A stretch of 64,000 bases of DNA from Phytophthora sp. 'mugwort'. Its lineage: Eukaryota > Oomycota > Peronosporomycetes > Peronosporales > Peronosporaceae. The stretch is from contig JAUCEF010000004.1 of NCBI GenBank assembly GCA_033558025.1, positions 2,108,001 to 2,172,000 on the forward strand, written 5' to 3'. The notes beneath the pieces were generated by a model. It was not told the DNA's origin. It was given only the letters and a program-made list of their open reading frames with translations, and did no database searches. This document shows positions 31,601 to 40,662 of the stretch, one piece after another; position 1 is the stretch's first letter; every line of letters begins with the position of its first letter. The position numbers and the translations under genes are program-made.

Positions 31601-32298
31601 TCAATGCCCGTGACGTGCAAGTAGCGCTGCACCCCAACGGCAAGCAGCACCTGGTCAGCATTCCAGGCCTCTACGCCATTCTCCTCGCCGCCCTTAGACG
31701 GGTGAACCTGCAGCAAACTGTGGATCAGTGAGGCCAATTCCGCCACAAACTGCTCAGCCGGTACATCAGCCAGCAGCGTCAGTGCCGCCTCATAGCACGT
31801 CTCGCGGAACCATCGCTTAAATGTAGCCATCTCCAGTAGCTCCTTGACTACCACCACAAGCAGTGGAAGGTTGGCACTTAATCTACCGGAGCGGTACAGC
31901 GCCAACAGACCGAAGAGGCGGCCGAACATGTGCTCGCGCTGCTCCATAGGCTTCATGGACAAGTGCACCTCCATAGCGTCGCGCAGCAGCTCGTGTGTGC
32001 TCTGCAGCGCGAGCTGATTGGGAAAAGAAGTCAGCAGGCCACTGAGCGCCGTGCTGAAGCCCTGGCGAGCGGCATCGCGCGACGACGCCAGGCCGCGCAC
32101 CAGCCGCTTGAGCGTGTACTGCACCTCAGCTTCCTGTTTGACGCTGGTCTTCAAATGCGCGAGTAACTGCGCCGCCGCCTGCGTGCGTACGTCACGCTCG
32201 CTCTCCGCCAGCGTCCAGAAGAGCTTGAGGAAGTCGCCCTTCTGCGGAGACGACGGCTCGCCGCCATCCTCAGGCATCTGCTGCTGCTTGGCGCCCAT
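28663..32298 (-). CDS. POL5: DNA polymerase V / Myb-binding protein 1A homologue (nucleolar)
   Basis: 1211 residues in one exon. Helical-repeat protein starting MGAKQQQMPEDGGEPSSPQK then DFLKLFWTLAESERDVRTQA, with MEQREHMFGRLFGLLALYRS and FVKCLYNNGVATRNYLHEAA, segments expected of the DNA_pol_phi family. Long acidic stretches (TADEDDEEFAPITRGEDEEE, NDDEEEEDEV) and Lys-rich patches (SAKKSKKNKKTKKIKTSETD; C-terminal KDKQKKKRKRSIAEE) are typical of nucleolar proteins. Despite the name, family members act in rDNA transcription and ribosome biogenesis and not as polymerases. The length fits (yeast Pol5 about 1020, MYBBP1A about 1330). It is the longest minus-strand gene of the island, and many ORFs on its opposite strand are shadows. 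Confidence 0.85.
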   Translation of the reverse strand: MGAKQQQMPEDGGEPSSPQKGDFLKLFWTLAESERDVRTQAAAQLLAHLKTSVKQEAEVQYTLKRLVRGLASSRDAARQGFSTALSGLLTSFPNQLALQSTHELLRDAMEVHLSMKPMEQREHMFGRLFGLLALYRSGRLSANLPLLVVVVKELLEMATFKRWFRETCYEAALTLLADVPAEQFVAELASLIHSLLQVHPSKGGEENGVEAWNADQVLLAVGVQRYLHVTGIDQDEEQMKQLPENFAAIHALQRHNVHLLARPLRGSSGCYPRVHSAWFGVFGHVLNPTQDAVDGELFQESWTVLVENSLVGGSSGDDNAPTSHERQGLALKLFELVAPKLPAPVLRAILTPRFVKCLYNNGVATRNYLHEAARHCLKSFAACAPAEFFHFVRKQFSSPLSILVTSTSADSDEEEEEKPKKKQKLSAGGFDALLEIEEKKEREEVMKRRTDRARVWALETMVAALLELLSAKNETNDETKKLQDDVLRFLVFHSFFTPSNEAEATSAKKSKKNKKTKKIKTSETDEVVQEAIAATPALSENVANYAKTRLFSLLSLGLAGADGARASASVLSRIFAIAQNMQTSNTAVVLREPLSEEASTQFNALVGHVDTLRSKKMEQDEKDKTTTKSTTHRPLSETFLLLFMSAGLQLLDAEQREDAAVVAADLDKCYAHLVAREDKSTPTKKSKKNKKKEQNESEETEEQSAVVLTDLLLSLLSQDSSALREIVSQVFRSLLPLLNGDCLTTMVNVLQPTADEGATADEDDEEFAPITRGEDEEEENDDEEEEDEVMLTSTDAVSDALRKDNELSTLHQEDLALAAIVGQVKVRSQRKKDLKRARLQTMHFQLRVLDLLQVFVSQRPEETASAKHNALVLSLVAPLFRVLARVQNADTEKLVLRDRVQAVLLHKVLRGKDKIPSGKACQTEALDALHQIVELIRTTPMDKDHGGKVASAAVVYLVRVICTSETSSEEQVQKIIRVSVFEAFTKKHSRFPRASFEELLTKSPAVGARVLLEPLAAVAAATNKKEDADESDVRAAVDEFSKCEVFRLLTVLLRGSSKLQQSGELSKAQRSAFKRVHKSLETALVRQLAPESVQQLKAKRMKVVMMFALQLVKFWKTTETDVHAVVTAVQAVDSKSPVVKGMVKQVSEAAGIPYVAVNGSKTIKKALAEAEDELMPEHEEKESKKKKTKKSKTKSPKDKQKKKRKRSIAEE

Positions 32299-32569
32299 GA
32301 CTACAGAGCAATTGTGACCAGGGTCTCTATTGCGGTCTGCAGCTTGACTGGTGGTCGACCTTCGGCTTCACTAAGTTGCAGCAACGATAATGTTGCTTAT
32401 TCAATGACTTCCTTTAACATTTTATACAATTGGCTATATGTTAAAAAGATACAGGTTCATTCACGATGGCTACATTATTGTGGACGCTTTTGTGGAAGAC
32501 AACGGTGGACTGTAAGGAATTGGTGTACTGTATGTACTGCGTTACTTCACGACGAGCTAACACGACACA

Positions 32570-34266
32570 TTAGGACGAGGCGGTGGCCGTCTCGAGCGCC
32601 TTGATAAACTCGTCTACACGCGCGGCGTTCACCTTCAGCAGAAACTGGGTCATCTCGCCACCTTCGACCTGCAGTGCCAGCGTCACGCCCGTCTTCTTGC
32701 CCTTAGCCTCGTGCGGATGCACAGCCATCCCCTTGTACAGCGCCGAGTTGAGCACGATCTTGCCGATCTCGTTACGGACCAAGATCCGCGCGCTCTTATT
32801 CTCCTTGTTGACGAGCACCTTAAGAGGGTGCACGCCCTTGTCTGCCCAGCGTTTCTCGTCCTTTTTGAACTCAAAAATCTTGGCCTTCTCAGCCTCAAAT
32901 GTGCAGTCATCGTCGGGAGAATCAGCCTGCAGAAGAATAGACAAATCACGTGTAGTGTTAGCCTCTCCTAAAACCGCTATAAACGAATGTCCGCTGTACA
33001 AACCTTGATAATGACAGTGGCCTCCTCGCGTCCGACGTTTTCCTCGTCTTCATCGCCGGTAGCTGCCGAGGTGGAAGTCGAATCGACAGGCGCCGAAGGT
33101 CCAAAGCTGAAGCCACCAGTCGAGGGGGGTGTGGAGCTCTTGGAAGCAGTCAGGTTGCCAAAGGAAAAGCCACCAGGAGCAGCAGTAGATGAGGCCGCAG
33201 GAGCCGCTGGCTTGGGTAGAGTATCGAACGAAAATGCCGGGGTGGTTTTCTCCTCTGTGCTCGAGGACTTGGAAGAAAAGAGCGAGCTGCCACTGAACGA
33301 AACAGGCTTGGCAGGAGATTTCGCTGGTTCATCAGCCAGTTTAGCAGAGCCACCGAATGAAAATCCACCGCTCGCGAGAGTCTTTGAAGGCTCACCAGTC
33401 TTTTTAGAGTCAACGCCGAATGAAATTCCAGTGTTGGCAGGCGGCTCATCGGTCTTCTTGGAGGCGCTATCACCAAACGAAAAGGAAGAACTCGACGTTC
33501 CGGGGGCAGGCGACGAAGCCGCAGCAGGAGCCGAAGTCGCTCCAAAAGAGAACGGTGCGGGCGCTGTACGCTTGGCCTCGTTGATGGCAACAGGCTTGGT
33601 AGATGCGTATTTGGTAGCAATCTCGTCCGCGTACGTCAGGTAATCCTATACAAGTCGTCGTACACCACATTCATCAGTCTTCACTTCTTTTGTACCAACA
33701 ACTCAGCTACTATAGCACACCTGAACTGCTGCCACCCAGCTCGCGCTCGAGTTTTTTTGCGCCTGGCCATTTACGAAGGCCAGGAACGCTTTGTTTAGTC
33801 CCTCCATCGCCTGCTGGTACGAGCCCGACGCCGCAGCACTCAAGCCATTGCTACTCGTGTTAACCTTCTCAGTAGCAAGCTTGGGCGCGTTCGTAAGACC
33901 CGAAAAGCCCGCGAACGGGTTGGACGAAGCATCAGGCTTGGCTGCCGTGAGTCCCTGCCAAAGCATAGTCACGCCAGTAAGATTACCCGCAACCATTACA
34001 TGAGCCCTATACACGGATTAATAACCGACCTGGAACCCTCCGAACGGATTGCTTTTGTCCGCATCATCTCCAGCTGCCACCGCCTTGGGCTTGGCGGCCA
34101 GTGGCTGGCGGCTGCCGACCCGCGCCTTAACAATTTTGCGCTTGCGGATAGACTCCTCACTGGCACGCTGGAAGCCGGTCTCGAAACAGTCAGCACTTAC
34201 GTCATCGGCCGCGGCCTCGTACTCCTCGCGGCGCATCTGGCCGTTCTCGTTCCGTCGCTTCGCCAT
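32570..34266 (-). CDS. NUP50: Nucleoporin Nup50-like protein with FSFG repeats and Ran-binding domain
   Basis: Four exons: 34030-34266, 33721-33954, 33004-33645 and 32570-32926; 489 residues, introns 75-77 bp. The N terminus MAKRRNENGQMRREEYEAAA with FQRASEESIRKRKIVKARVG is the Nup50 importin-alpha-binding type. Exon 3 is rich in FSFG/ISFG repeats (PFSFGATSAPAA, SSSFSFGDSASKK, GGFSFGNLTAS) that bind transport receptors. Exon 4 is a RanBP1-type fold (KIFEFKKDEKRWADKGVHPL, ARILVRNEIGKIVLNSALYK). Nup50/Nup2 sits on the nuclear side of the pore and helps cargo release from importin alpha. Total length is close to vertebrate Nup50 (about 470). Confidence 0.87.
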
Positions 34267-34438
34267 GGTCAAGTCGGGTCTGACTGGAGCTCTGGTGGTT
34301 TGGTGGCGGACGCCTTGTGTTTTTTTTTTGTCTGGTGAAATTGTGACAAATATTTAGGTAATTTTACCGTTTTCGTGCTGATAATTACACAACTCGGAGT
34401 TGAAGTTTCAGTCAAACGGCGTAGATGCGGTCGAAGAG

Positions 34439-35695
34439 CTAAAGCTGCAATCGGACGGTATTAACGAGCGTCTCTCGCGGCGCGCACTGTGCATTTGATT
34501 GGTGCGTACTGCTGGTGATGTTGGCGCAGTAGGGAGTGCCGTGCATGTAGACGACCCCGAGCACCTGCGTCTGTGTCCAAGACGGCAACTCGCTGAGGTT
34601 GGTTCCTTGAAGATCGAGGCGGACAAAGAGGTTTGTCGGAGATCCTAAAGAAGCTGGTAGCTCTCGTGGCGGGTTGTCTTCATGGATATCTCGCCGAACA
34701 TCTTTTACCAGATGGCAAAGCTGCGAGCTGAGGCACAGTCTCGAGTTGGTTTCCATTCAGCGAGATGATGTACGCGTGCACCGACAAAAGCGACGCAGGG
34801 AACTCGGTCATTTGACTGTAGTTAAAGGCCACGATGGCCATTAGGCGCCAGTTTGCATGCATATTGTACAGTAGAGTTGAGATATCCTGACGCAGAACTG
34901 AAGACTAAGTAAAGAAGTTGGCAGTGCGTCTGTCAAGCCCTTCGGGAATCCAAATGGGAACTGAGTCTGCGCTACATTCACCGCTATTAGCCGGGCGTTT
35001 GCCAATACCGAGATCGTGTTCGACTCCCATTCGAGGACTGTCGAGTTGTATATTTGAAACACGAGCAAGTTACTAAATCGATGAAGACTTGCTCGAGGCA
35101 TGCGGAACCCTGGGCAGTGAGCAAATGTGAGCGTTGCCAGTGCCTGTGCATCGAGTTGGTCCAACACTTTCTCATCTGGAAATTTGAAGCTGTCGCTGTG
35201 GCAGCTCATAACAAGACTGGAACATGCAGCATTTCGTGCGAGCCACGGTCGAGTGGAGGCACGGCAGCCGGTAGCATTGGTAGAGTGACTATGGGCAACG
35301 GCATGCAAACGCAATCCGAGAACAGCAGCTCCCCACGTACACAAGAGTATTTTCGCAATAGTGTGGATCCATGCTCTACGACGTTTCGGTATTGTCGTCT
35401 TGGGGTGTGTGTTTGTGGGATCCCTAAGGAAATTCATTCTTGATGCCAGCAGAGATGCAGACCGAAAAACAAGGTGGTGAGCTTGAAGAGATCGACAGAT
35501 GAGCTGACAAACCCGCAACGTATGAAGTAACCCAAGAGTTCCAAATATTCCACGATACACAAAGTACCCATTGTTGCCTGACTTTGGTGACCACAACTGC
35601 ACGTAGAAGACGGTATAAAGTACCAATATGCCGCTCCAGAACCAACTAAACGCAGCGCAGACGACATATGCAGTCACAATGAGCATCCAAACCAA
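34439..35695 (-). CDS. Oomycete membrane protein with N-terminal helices and LRR-like ectodomain
   Basis: The first open part (34841-35695) starts MVWMLIVTAYVVCAAFSWFW and has three to four hydrophobic segments, a basic loop (KTTIPKRRRAWIHTIAKILL) and then a Cys-containing region with LRR-like spacing (LATLTFAHCPGFRMP, LLVFQIYNSTVLEW). Two further frames continue it: FNYSQMTEFPASLLSVHAYI (34700-34830) and LDLQGTNLSELPSWTQTQVL with a YMHGTPYC end (34439-34690). The frame changes near 34895 and 34700 could be short introns or indels; I could not find convincing splice pairs. An upstream exon near 35800-35860 (SRLTPLVPSSDEFKRKALNS) may belong. It is probably a plasma-membrane receptor-like protein. 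Confidence 0.5.
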
Positions 35696-35924
35696 CTGGA
35701 TGTCAAGGGCGGCAATTCAATCGCGTTCACAGGCGTGGGGTCGCCGAGGAGGTATTTAAGCAAGCGACTAGATAAGTGCTGTCCGTTTTGCTGTTCAAAG
35801 CCTTTCGCTTGAATTCGTCTGAGCTCGGGACAAGCGGCGTAAGTCGACTGGTAGAAGACATATCGGCTATTCGTCTACAAGTCGGAGGGAGATATAGTAG
35901 TGAGAGCGAAGAAAACGAGCTCAT

Positions 35925-36438
35925 GTTTGGTGCTGGACGACTGAAATAGAGACGTCAAGTTGGATGGAGCAAGCTGAGACTGTACCCAGTCTGATGAAGA
36001 CGGACTTCCCTCAGACGAAAAGCATGTTCAAAATAACCAAATTTGGCTGTGATAGTGTCTCATGAACGATTAATACGGTGGACTGCAGTGTAAATGAAGA
36101 AGAGTTTCTGAACAATGGCGTTGGCGAAATCTTGTGGCGGAGGCGAGCGTTAGAGCTTGTGCTGAGGCTTCGCATGCACAATCACAACACAGTATTCAGA
36201 CTTTCGCGTCCTCGTGCTGTGGTCGCTTCGTCCATGAGCGACTATTCGTCACATGGGACCGTGCTCTGGGAGCAGTCGATAAACATAGACGACCATTCCC
36301 CTGCTGGAGTTACGGCAACATTACTCTTCACTAATCTGAAAGGCAACTTAGCTCGAATCCTGCAATTTCGTCGTAGTTTTATTAACAACTCAAGCTTGCT
36401 GCCTTCTGATTCATGTGCACTTGGGAGTCCCCTACGCG
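35925..36438. other. Intergenic stretch upstream of the LRR membrane gene
   Basis: It lies between the stop of SCO1 (36439, minus) and the presumed 5' end of the minus-strand LRR membrane protein, so it should hold that gene's promoter. A 125-codon plus-strand ORF crosses it but shows no protein-like features and runs into the SCO1 tail. Confidence 0.4.
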
Positions 36439-37359
36439 TTAGAAATACGACTTGATTTTCGTTGCGATGTCGTCCACACGGGCAGCCTGCGTGAAAAAGT
36501 CGAGAAACTCGCCGTCGGGGCCGACAAGGTACATGACGATAGAGTGGTCCACCAGGTAGTCGTCATCGTCGTCTTCATTCTCATCGGCTTTGGAAAAGTA
36601 GACGCGATAGGCCTTCGTGATGTCAGCCACCTGATCACGTGTACCCGTAAGCATCTTGAACTTGGGGTGGAAGTCGGCCTTGTATGCCTGCATCTGGGCG
36701 ACGGTATCGCGCTTGGGGTCCACCGTCACAAACAGCGGCACGACCTCGGGACACTTCTCAGCCTCCAGCTTGTCCAGCACCTCGCCGATGCGCACCAACT
36801 CGTTAGGGCAGATGTCGGGACAGTGCGTGAACCCGAAGTATAGCAGCGAATATTTGCCGCGGAACGACGCGTCTGTCACCGCACGTCTCGTATCGCAGTC
36901 CACGAGGGTCCATGGTCCGCCCAGCAGAGGCTTGCCCACAGACGTCACTTTGGACGTGGCTGCCAACAATGACAACAACAATATTAGCACTAAGTCTCGA
37001 CCCCAGCAGCAGAGAGATCCGTCTGGGGAGTACGCACACAGGGTCTGCAAACGGTCCTTCTCCGAGTAGTAATAGTACACGGCGCCGCTGCCCACGACGC
37101 CCGCTAGCGCCAGTCCACTCCAGGTGACCGGCTAATAAACCACGAAATGCACGTAACGAGCCAAGCGTTAGCAATCGTCCGCTGCGTATCAACTGTAGAC
37201 GCATGAAGTATCCGACATGCAGCAATCGATACTCACCCCGAACTTTTCAGCGCGCTTGCCTGGCACCGGCGTATCCGAGAACATGCGGCGTGCTGTCTTT
37301 AAACCCGCCGTTTGGCCTCGGCGCAGCGTCTTCATCGCCATCATCATTCGGCTCGCCAT
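36439..37359 (-). CDS. SCO1: SCO1/SenC copper chaperone for cytochrome c oxidase
   Basis: Three exons: 37237-37359, 37038-37131 and 36439-36959 (introns 105 and 78 bp), 245 residues. Exon 1 MASRMMMAMKTLRRGQTAGL is a mitochondrial targeting peptide. Exon 2 holds the membrane helix (WSGLALAGVVGSGAVYYYYS). Exon 3 is the thioredoxin-like domain with the copper ligands: the C-x3-C motif in YFGFTHCPDICPNEL and the His in YLVDHSIVMYLVG. DPKRDTVAQMQAYK is the usual loop between them. SCO1 delivers copper to the CuA site of Cox2 in the intermembrane space. The 5' end is 198 bp from the divergent NAA25 start. Confidence 0.95.
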
Positions 37360-37557
37360 CCTGTTCCGCTTCGACTTAATGTTGCAACCTCACACGATTG
37401 TGGGGTGAACAGCTCGGAACGCTATCATTGGACCAATATCGATTATGAGTTTGCTTTCAGCCAGTAGGTAACAAATAAAAGTTTTAACGAATCATCGTCG
37501 CCAATCGACTGGAGGAGATGAAGGGGGCCGGCTCACTATCGGATCCGCATCGACATC

Positions 37558-40515
37558 ATGTCGGATGACGGCGCGCGGCTCATGGCGCGCTACGTGCGGC
37601 CCATCTACGAGGCCATCGACAACCGGCAGTACAAGAATGCCATCAAGCTGTGTGCGCACAAGCGCGTGGCGCATCTTGACATCGTGCAGGTGCTTAAGGC
37701 GCACTGTCTGGAGCGCACGGGCCGCGTGGAGGAGGCACTAGATATCTGTCGCCATGTCCAGCTTAAGCAGCCCACGGACGACACGCTTCTTAACACCATG
37801 AACCTGGTCTTCAAACTGGGTGGCTGCGAGCACGAGATGCTGCCGACCTACGAGCATGCCTGCGCCGTGAGTAACCCGCCCAACGAGGAGCTCTTCCAGT
37901 CGCTATTCGTGGCCTACGCGCGTCGCGGCGCCTTCCTCAAGCAGCAGCAGACGGCACTCAAGATGTTTAAGGCCTTTAGCAACATTAAATACGTGTGCTG
38001 GGCGGCGCTTAGCATGATGCTACAAGTGGAGCACGGCGGTACTCCGGCGCGGATGCTGGCGCTGGCCGAGAAGATGCTGCTCAAAACGTTGCGAGAATCC
38101 GGGTCAGACGACGGAGAGGCGCTGCAATTGACCGTGCTCGTTATGCAGCTGCAGGACAACCACCAGGGCGCATTGGAAGCCTTCGACGAGTTTGTTAAAG
38201 TGGATGACGGCAAGAACAAGAGCAAGAAAAAGGTGGCGCTGGGACGAGCTGCCGAAGGTGAAGGAGCGTACGACGAGGAGATTGAGCTGGGGCCCATGCA
38301 GGCGATCGACAGGTTGTCGCTGGAGGCGACGCTGGCGAAGAATGTGACGAATTGGACGCGCTGTGCAGCGGTGAACAGAAAATTGCTGGAAGAGTTCAAC
38401 GCCGACGACTGGACATTTTTGAAAGAGTATATCGCTGCACGGTTTGAAGAGAAGGCGGATTGCAAGACGGAGGAGCTGCTGGTGCTTGAACAAGAGATTA
38501 CCGAGTTTCTGAATATTTTGCAGTCTCGTCCGGGTAATGAACGCATTCGAGGTCCCGCACTTGCTCTGATCCATGCCAGCAGTGAGATTTTGCATCGTTT
38601 AAAGGCAAGAGACGCGGCTGTATCGCAGACGGAGACCAAGCTGCAAGAACTTATCGTTGCTTACGTGGATCGGTTTTACTCCAAGGCGTGTTGTTTTACT
38701 GATTTGAAGCAGTATTTTACTCTTTATCTTAAGGGGAGCACCTCAATAGTGTCGACATCAGCTAAAAACAATCTGATCCAGCACTTCATTCAGCTGTCGG
38801 AGGAATCTGCGGGCTTGTTGAAGACCAACACACTCATGGAGGACGACGTCGACGAAGAGGCACGAAAAGACGGACAAGGCAACCTGAGCAAGCGTCTGCT
38901 CGCATTGAAGACGCTTCGCTTCCTGGGTTACTATAATGATTCGGAGACATTCTCGGTTGACGATTTGGACCACTTAGTGAAGGAGCTTGAGGATGAGTAC
39001 GAAGCTACCAATTGGCTCAACATTGGTAGTGCTGGCGGCCAGCGCGAGGTGCAACTTACGGATGACTTGCTGCTACTCGCAGTGCACTTTTTGCTGGATA
39101 TTTATCAGCGATCGAGCGGCCATCGTGAGTATCTGGAGCGTGCCGCAGGGCTGCTTGAGTATGGCTTGGAGAAGAGCGCGTACAATTTCCAAATGAAGCT
39201 TCTCCTGTCTCGTGTTTACGGATATTTGGGTGCTGCAGAAGCTATGCTGAGTCGTCACGCGGAATTGGATGTGAAGTACGTGCAACTTGATTCGCTGTCG
39301 TTCTTGGTTCTCGATAAGATGCTCAACCTCTGCCAGTACCCAGAAGCACGGAAGCTGACGAACCGAATCGCTGCTCTGCACCGCAGCACGGCGAATGACA
39401 CGCCCGAGTACATCACCCGTGCGTACCGTCTTGGTGTCTACTCGAAGGTCTTGGACATGTCTTCGTTCCTGCACAGACGCATGAAGAAGTCACACACGCT
39501 GGCTGTCAGCAAGGGAGAGACGTTGCGCTTCGAGTTGCTGGACTCTCTGGCTTTGGGACCTACTAAGCTTCACGAGTTCGTGACATCTTCGAGTTTCAAT
39601 GCTCAGATCACTGGCCTAGAGAACATGCTGGTGTCGGATGGCGTCGAGTTGTCTCATAACCAACACCGAGAGGTTGTTGTGAACTGGACTTGTCAGCGCC
39701 AGATCCCAACCGGTGACTTGTTTGCTAAAGATGCCGACCCTCTTGTGGAATGTGACCGCTCAGCTAACGAAGACTCGTCGCTGCTGTGGCTGAAGCTCCG
39801 TGTATTGGTGCCGAAACTACTCAAAAGTCTTGCTGTGGACGACCACACGGAGTTGGTTGCTTTGACCAAGGAATATGATGACCTTGTGACTCAGCTGCAC
39901 CTCACGGGATCTAACTCTGGGCAGCTAGAGCTTTACGAAAAGCTCTGGAAATGGAGCTCCGAGGCGATTGCCATGTCAGTGGACGTTGTGGATGCGGTCA
40001 ATGGCCTGAGCGAAGAAGGTGACGAGCAGAAGGACCTGTCTGCAGCGATCGCGCAGCTCCAAGACGACTTCACTGTGATTGTAGAAGAACTTCGTGCAGG
40101 ACTGGTTTTTATTTGTGCTGGTAGTAGCAGCGCAGTGGCACTGTCGCCGTACGGTGTGTCCACGCTGTCATCGCTGCTGCTGGACTCGGGGCTCTCGTCC
40201 CTGAGCGCGCTGGCGCTTGCGCATCGCGCACTGGCCAAGAAGAAGAGCAAGAAGAGCGAGCAGCTGTCGGGCACAGTACCCGCGCTGCGTAACCTGCTTA
40301 AGCACATGCAAGAGTCGCTGGCAACTTTAGAGACACACGTGACGGAGCTGCAGTTCACTTCGCATAGCACGTCGGACGCTTCGTCTTCGCCGCGGGATCA
40401 GGCGCAACACAAGGCGCATGCGAACGTGGTGAAGTCGTACCAGTCACTTCAAATGCGGCTGGTAGAGCTGCTGGGCGAGCGCTGCGCCTGCATTCGCTCC
40501 ATCTTGCAGAAGTAG
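37558..40515 (+). CDS. NAA25: NAA25/Mdm20 auxiliary subunit of N-terminal acetyltransferase B
   Basis: 985 residues, single exon. TPR-like helical array beginning RYVRPIYEAIDNRQYKNAIK then LCAHKRVAHLDIVQVLKAHC and EEALDICRHVQLKQPTDDTL, the NatB_MDM20 layout, with LFVAYARRGAFLKQQQTALK and a later LLLSRVYGYLGAAEAMLSRH. The subunit anchors the catalytic NAA20 to ribosomes, and NatB acetylates Met-Asp/Glu/Asn/Gln N termini. The length matches human NAA25 (972). It shares a short divergent promoter with SCO1, and its stop is 147 bp from the WDR59 start. Confidence 0.9.
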   Translation: MSDDGARLMARYVRPIYEAIDNRQYKNAIKLCAHKRVAHLDIVQVLKAHCLERTGRVEEALDICRHVQLKQPTDDTLLNTMNLVFKLGGCEHEMLPTYEHACAVSNPPNEELFQSLFVAYARRGAFLKQQQTALKMFKAFSNIKYVCWAALSMMLQVEHGGTPARMLALAEKMLLKTLRESGSDDGEALQLTVLVMQLQDNHQGALEAFDEFVKVDDGKNKSKKKVALGRAAEGEGAYDEEIELGPMQAIDRLSLEATLAKNVTNWTRCAAVNRKLLEEFNADDWTFLKEYIAARFEEKADCKTEELLVLEQEITEFLNILQSRPGNERIRGPALALIHASSEILHRLKARDAAVSQTETKLQELIVAYVDRFYSKACCFTDLKQYFTLYLKGSTSIVSTSAKNNLIQHFIQLSEESAGLLKTNTLMEDDVDEEARKDGQGNLSKRLLALKTLRFLGYYNDSETFSVDDLDHLVKELEDEYEATNWLNIGSAGGQREVQLTDDLLLLAVHFLLDIYQRSSGHREYLERAAGLLEYGLEKSAYNFQMKLLLSRVYGYLGAAEAMLSRHAELDVKYVQLDSLSFLVLDKMLNLCQYPEARKLTNRIAALHRSTANDTPEYITRAYRLGVYSKVLDMSSFLHRRMKKSHTLAVSKGETLRFELLDSLALGPTKLHEFVTSSSFNAQITGLENMLVSDGVELSHNQHREVVVNWTCQRQIPTGDLFAKDADPLVECDRSANEDSSLLWLKLRVLVPKLLKSLAVDDHTELVALTKEYDDLVTQLHLTGSNSGQLELYEKLWKWSSEAIAMSVDVVDAVNGLSEEGDEQKDLSAAIAQLQDDFTVIVEELRAGLVFICAGSSSAVALSPYGVSTLSSLLLDSGLSSLSALALAHRALAKKKSKKSEQLSGTVPALRNLLKHMQESLATLETHVTELQFTSHSTSDASSSPRDQAQHKAHANVVKSYQSLQMRLVELLGERCACIRSILQK

Positions 40516-40647
40516 GCAGTAGAGTTGAAGCAGTGGATACTAATGCAAACTTGTATTACGTCAAGTACCGGTATAACCGTTGAAAGTTGAAGTGCATTTG
40601 TGCTCTCAATCACATTTTTGTGTGTACCCTTTTTTGACTAGTTCGGA

Positions 40648-40655
40648 CCATTTCC
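40648..40655 (+). promoter_or_regulatory. Candidate oomycete initiator element of the WDR59 gene
   Basis: CCATTTCC lies 8 bases before the ATG at 40663 and fits the oomycete Inr pattern (roughly YCAYTYY). Such sites usually mark transcription starts 30-80 bases before the ATG, so this one would imply an unusually short leader or a chance match. Confidence 0.3.
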
Positions 40656-40662
40656 GTCCGTA

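Noticed and set aside
36078..36455. 125-codon plus-strand ORF between SCO1 and the LRR gene
   Set aside because: No domain features, and it overlaps the SCO1 stop codon region antisense.
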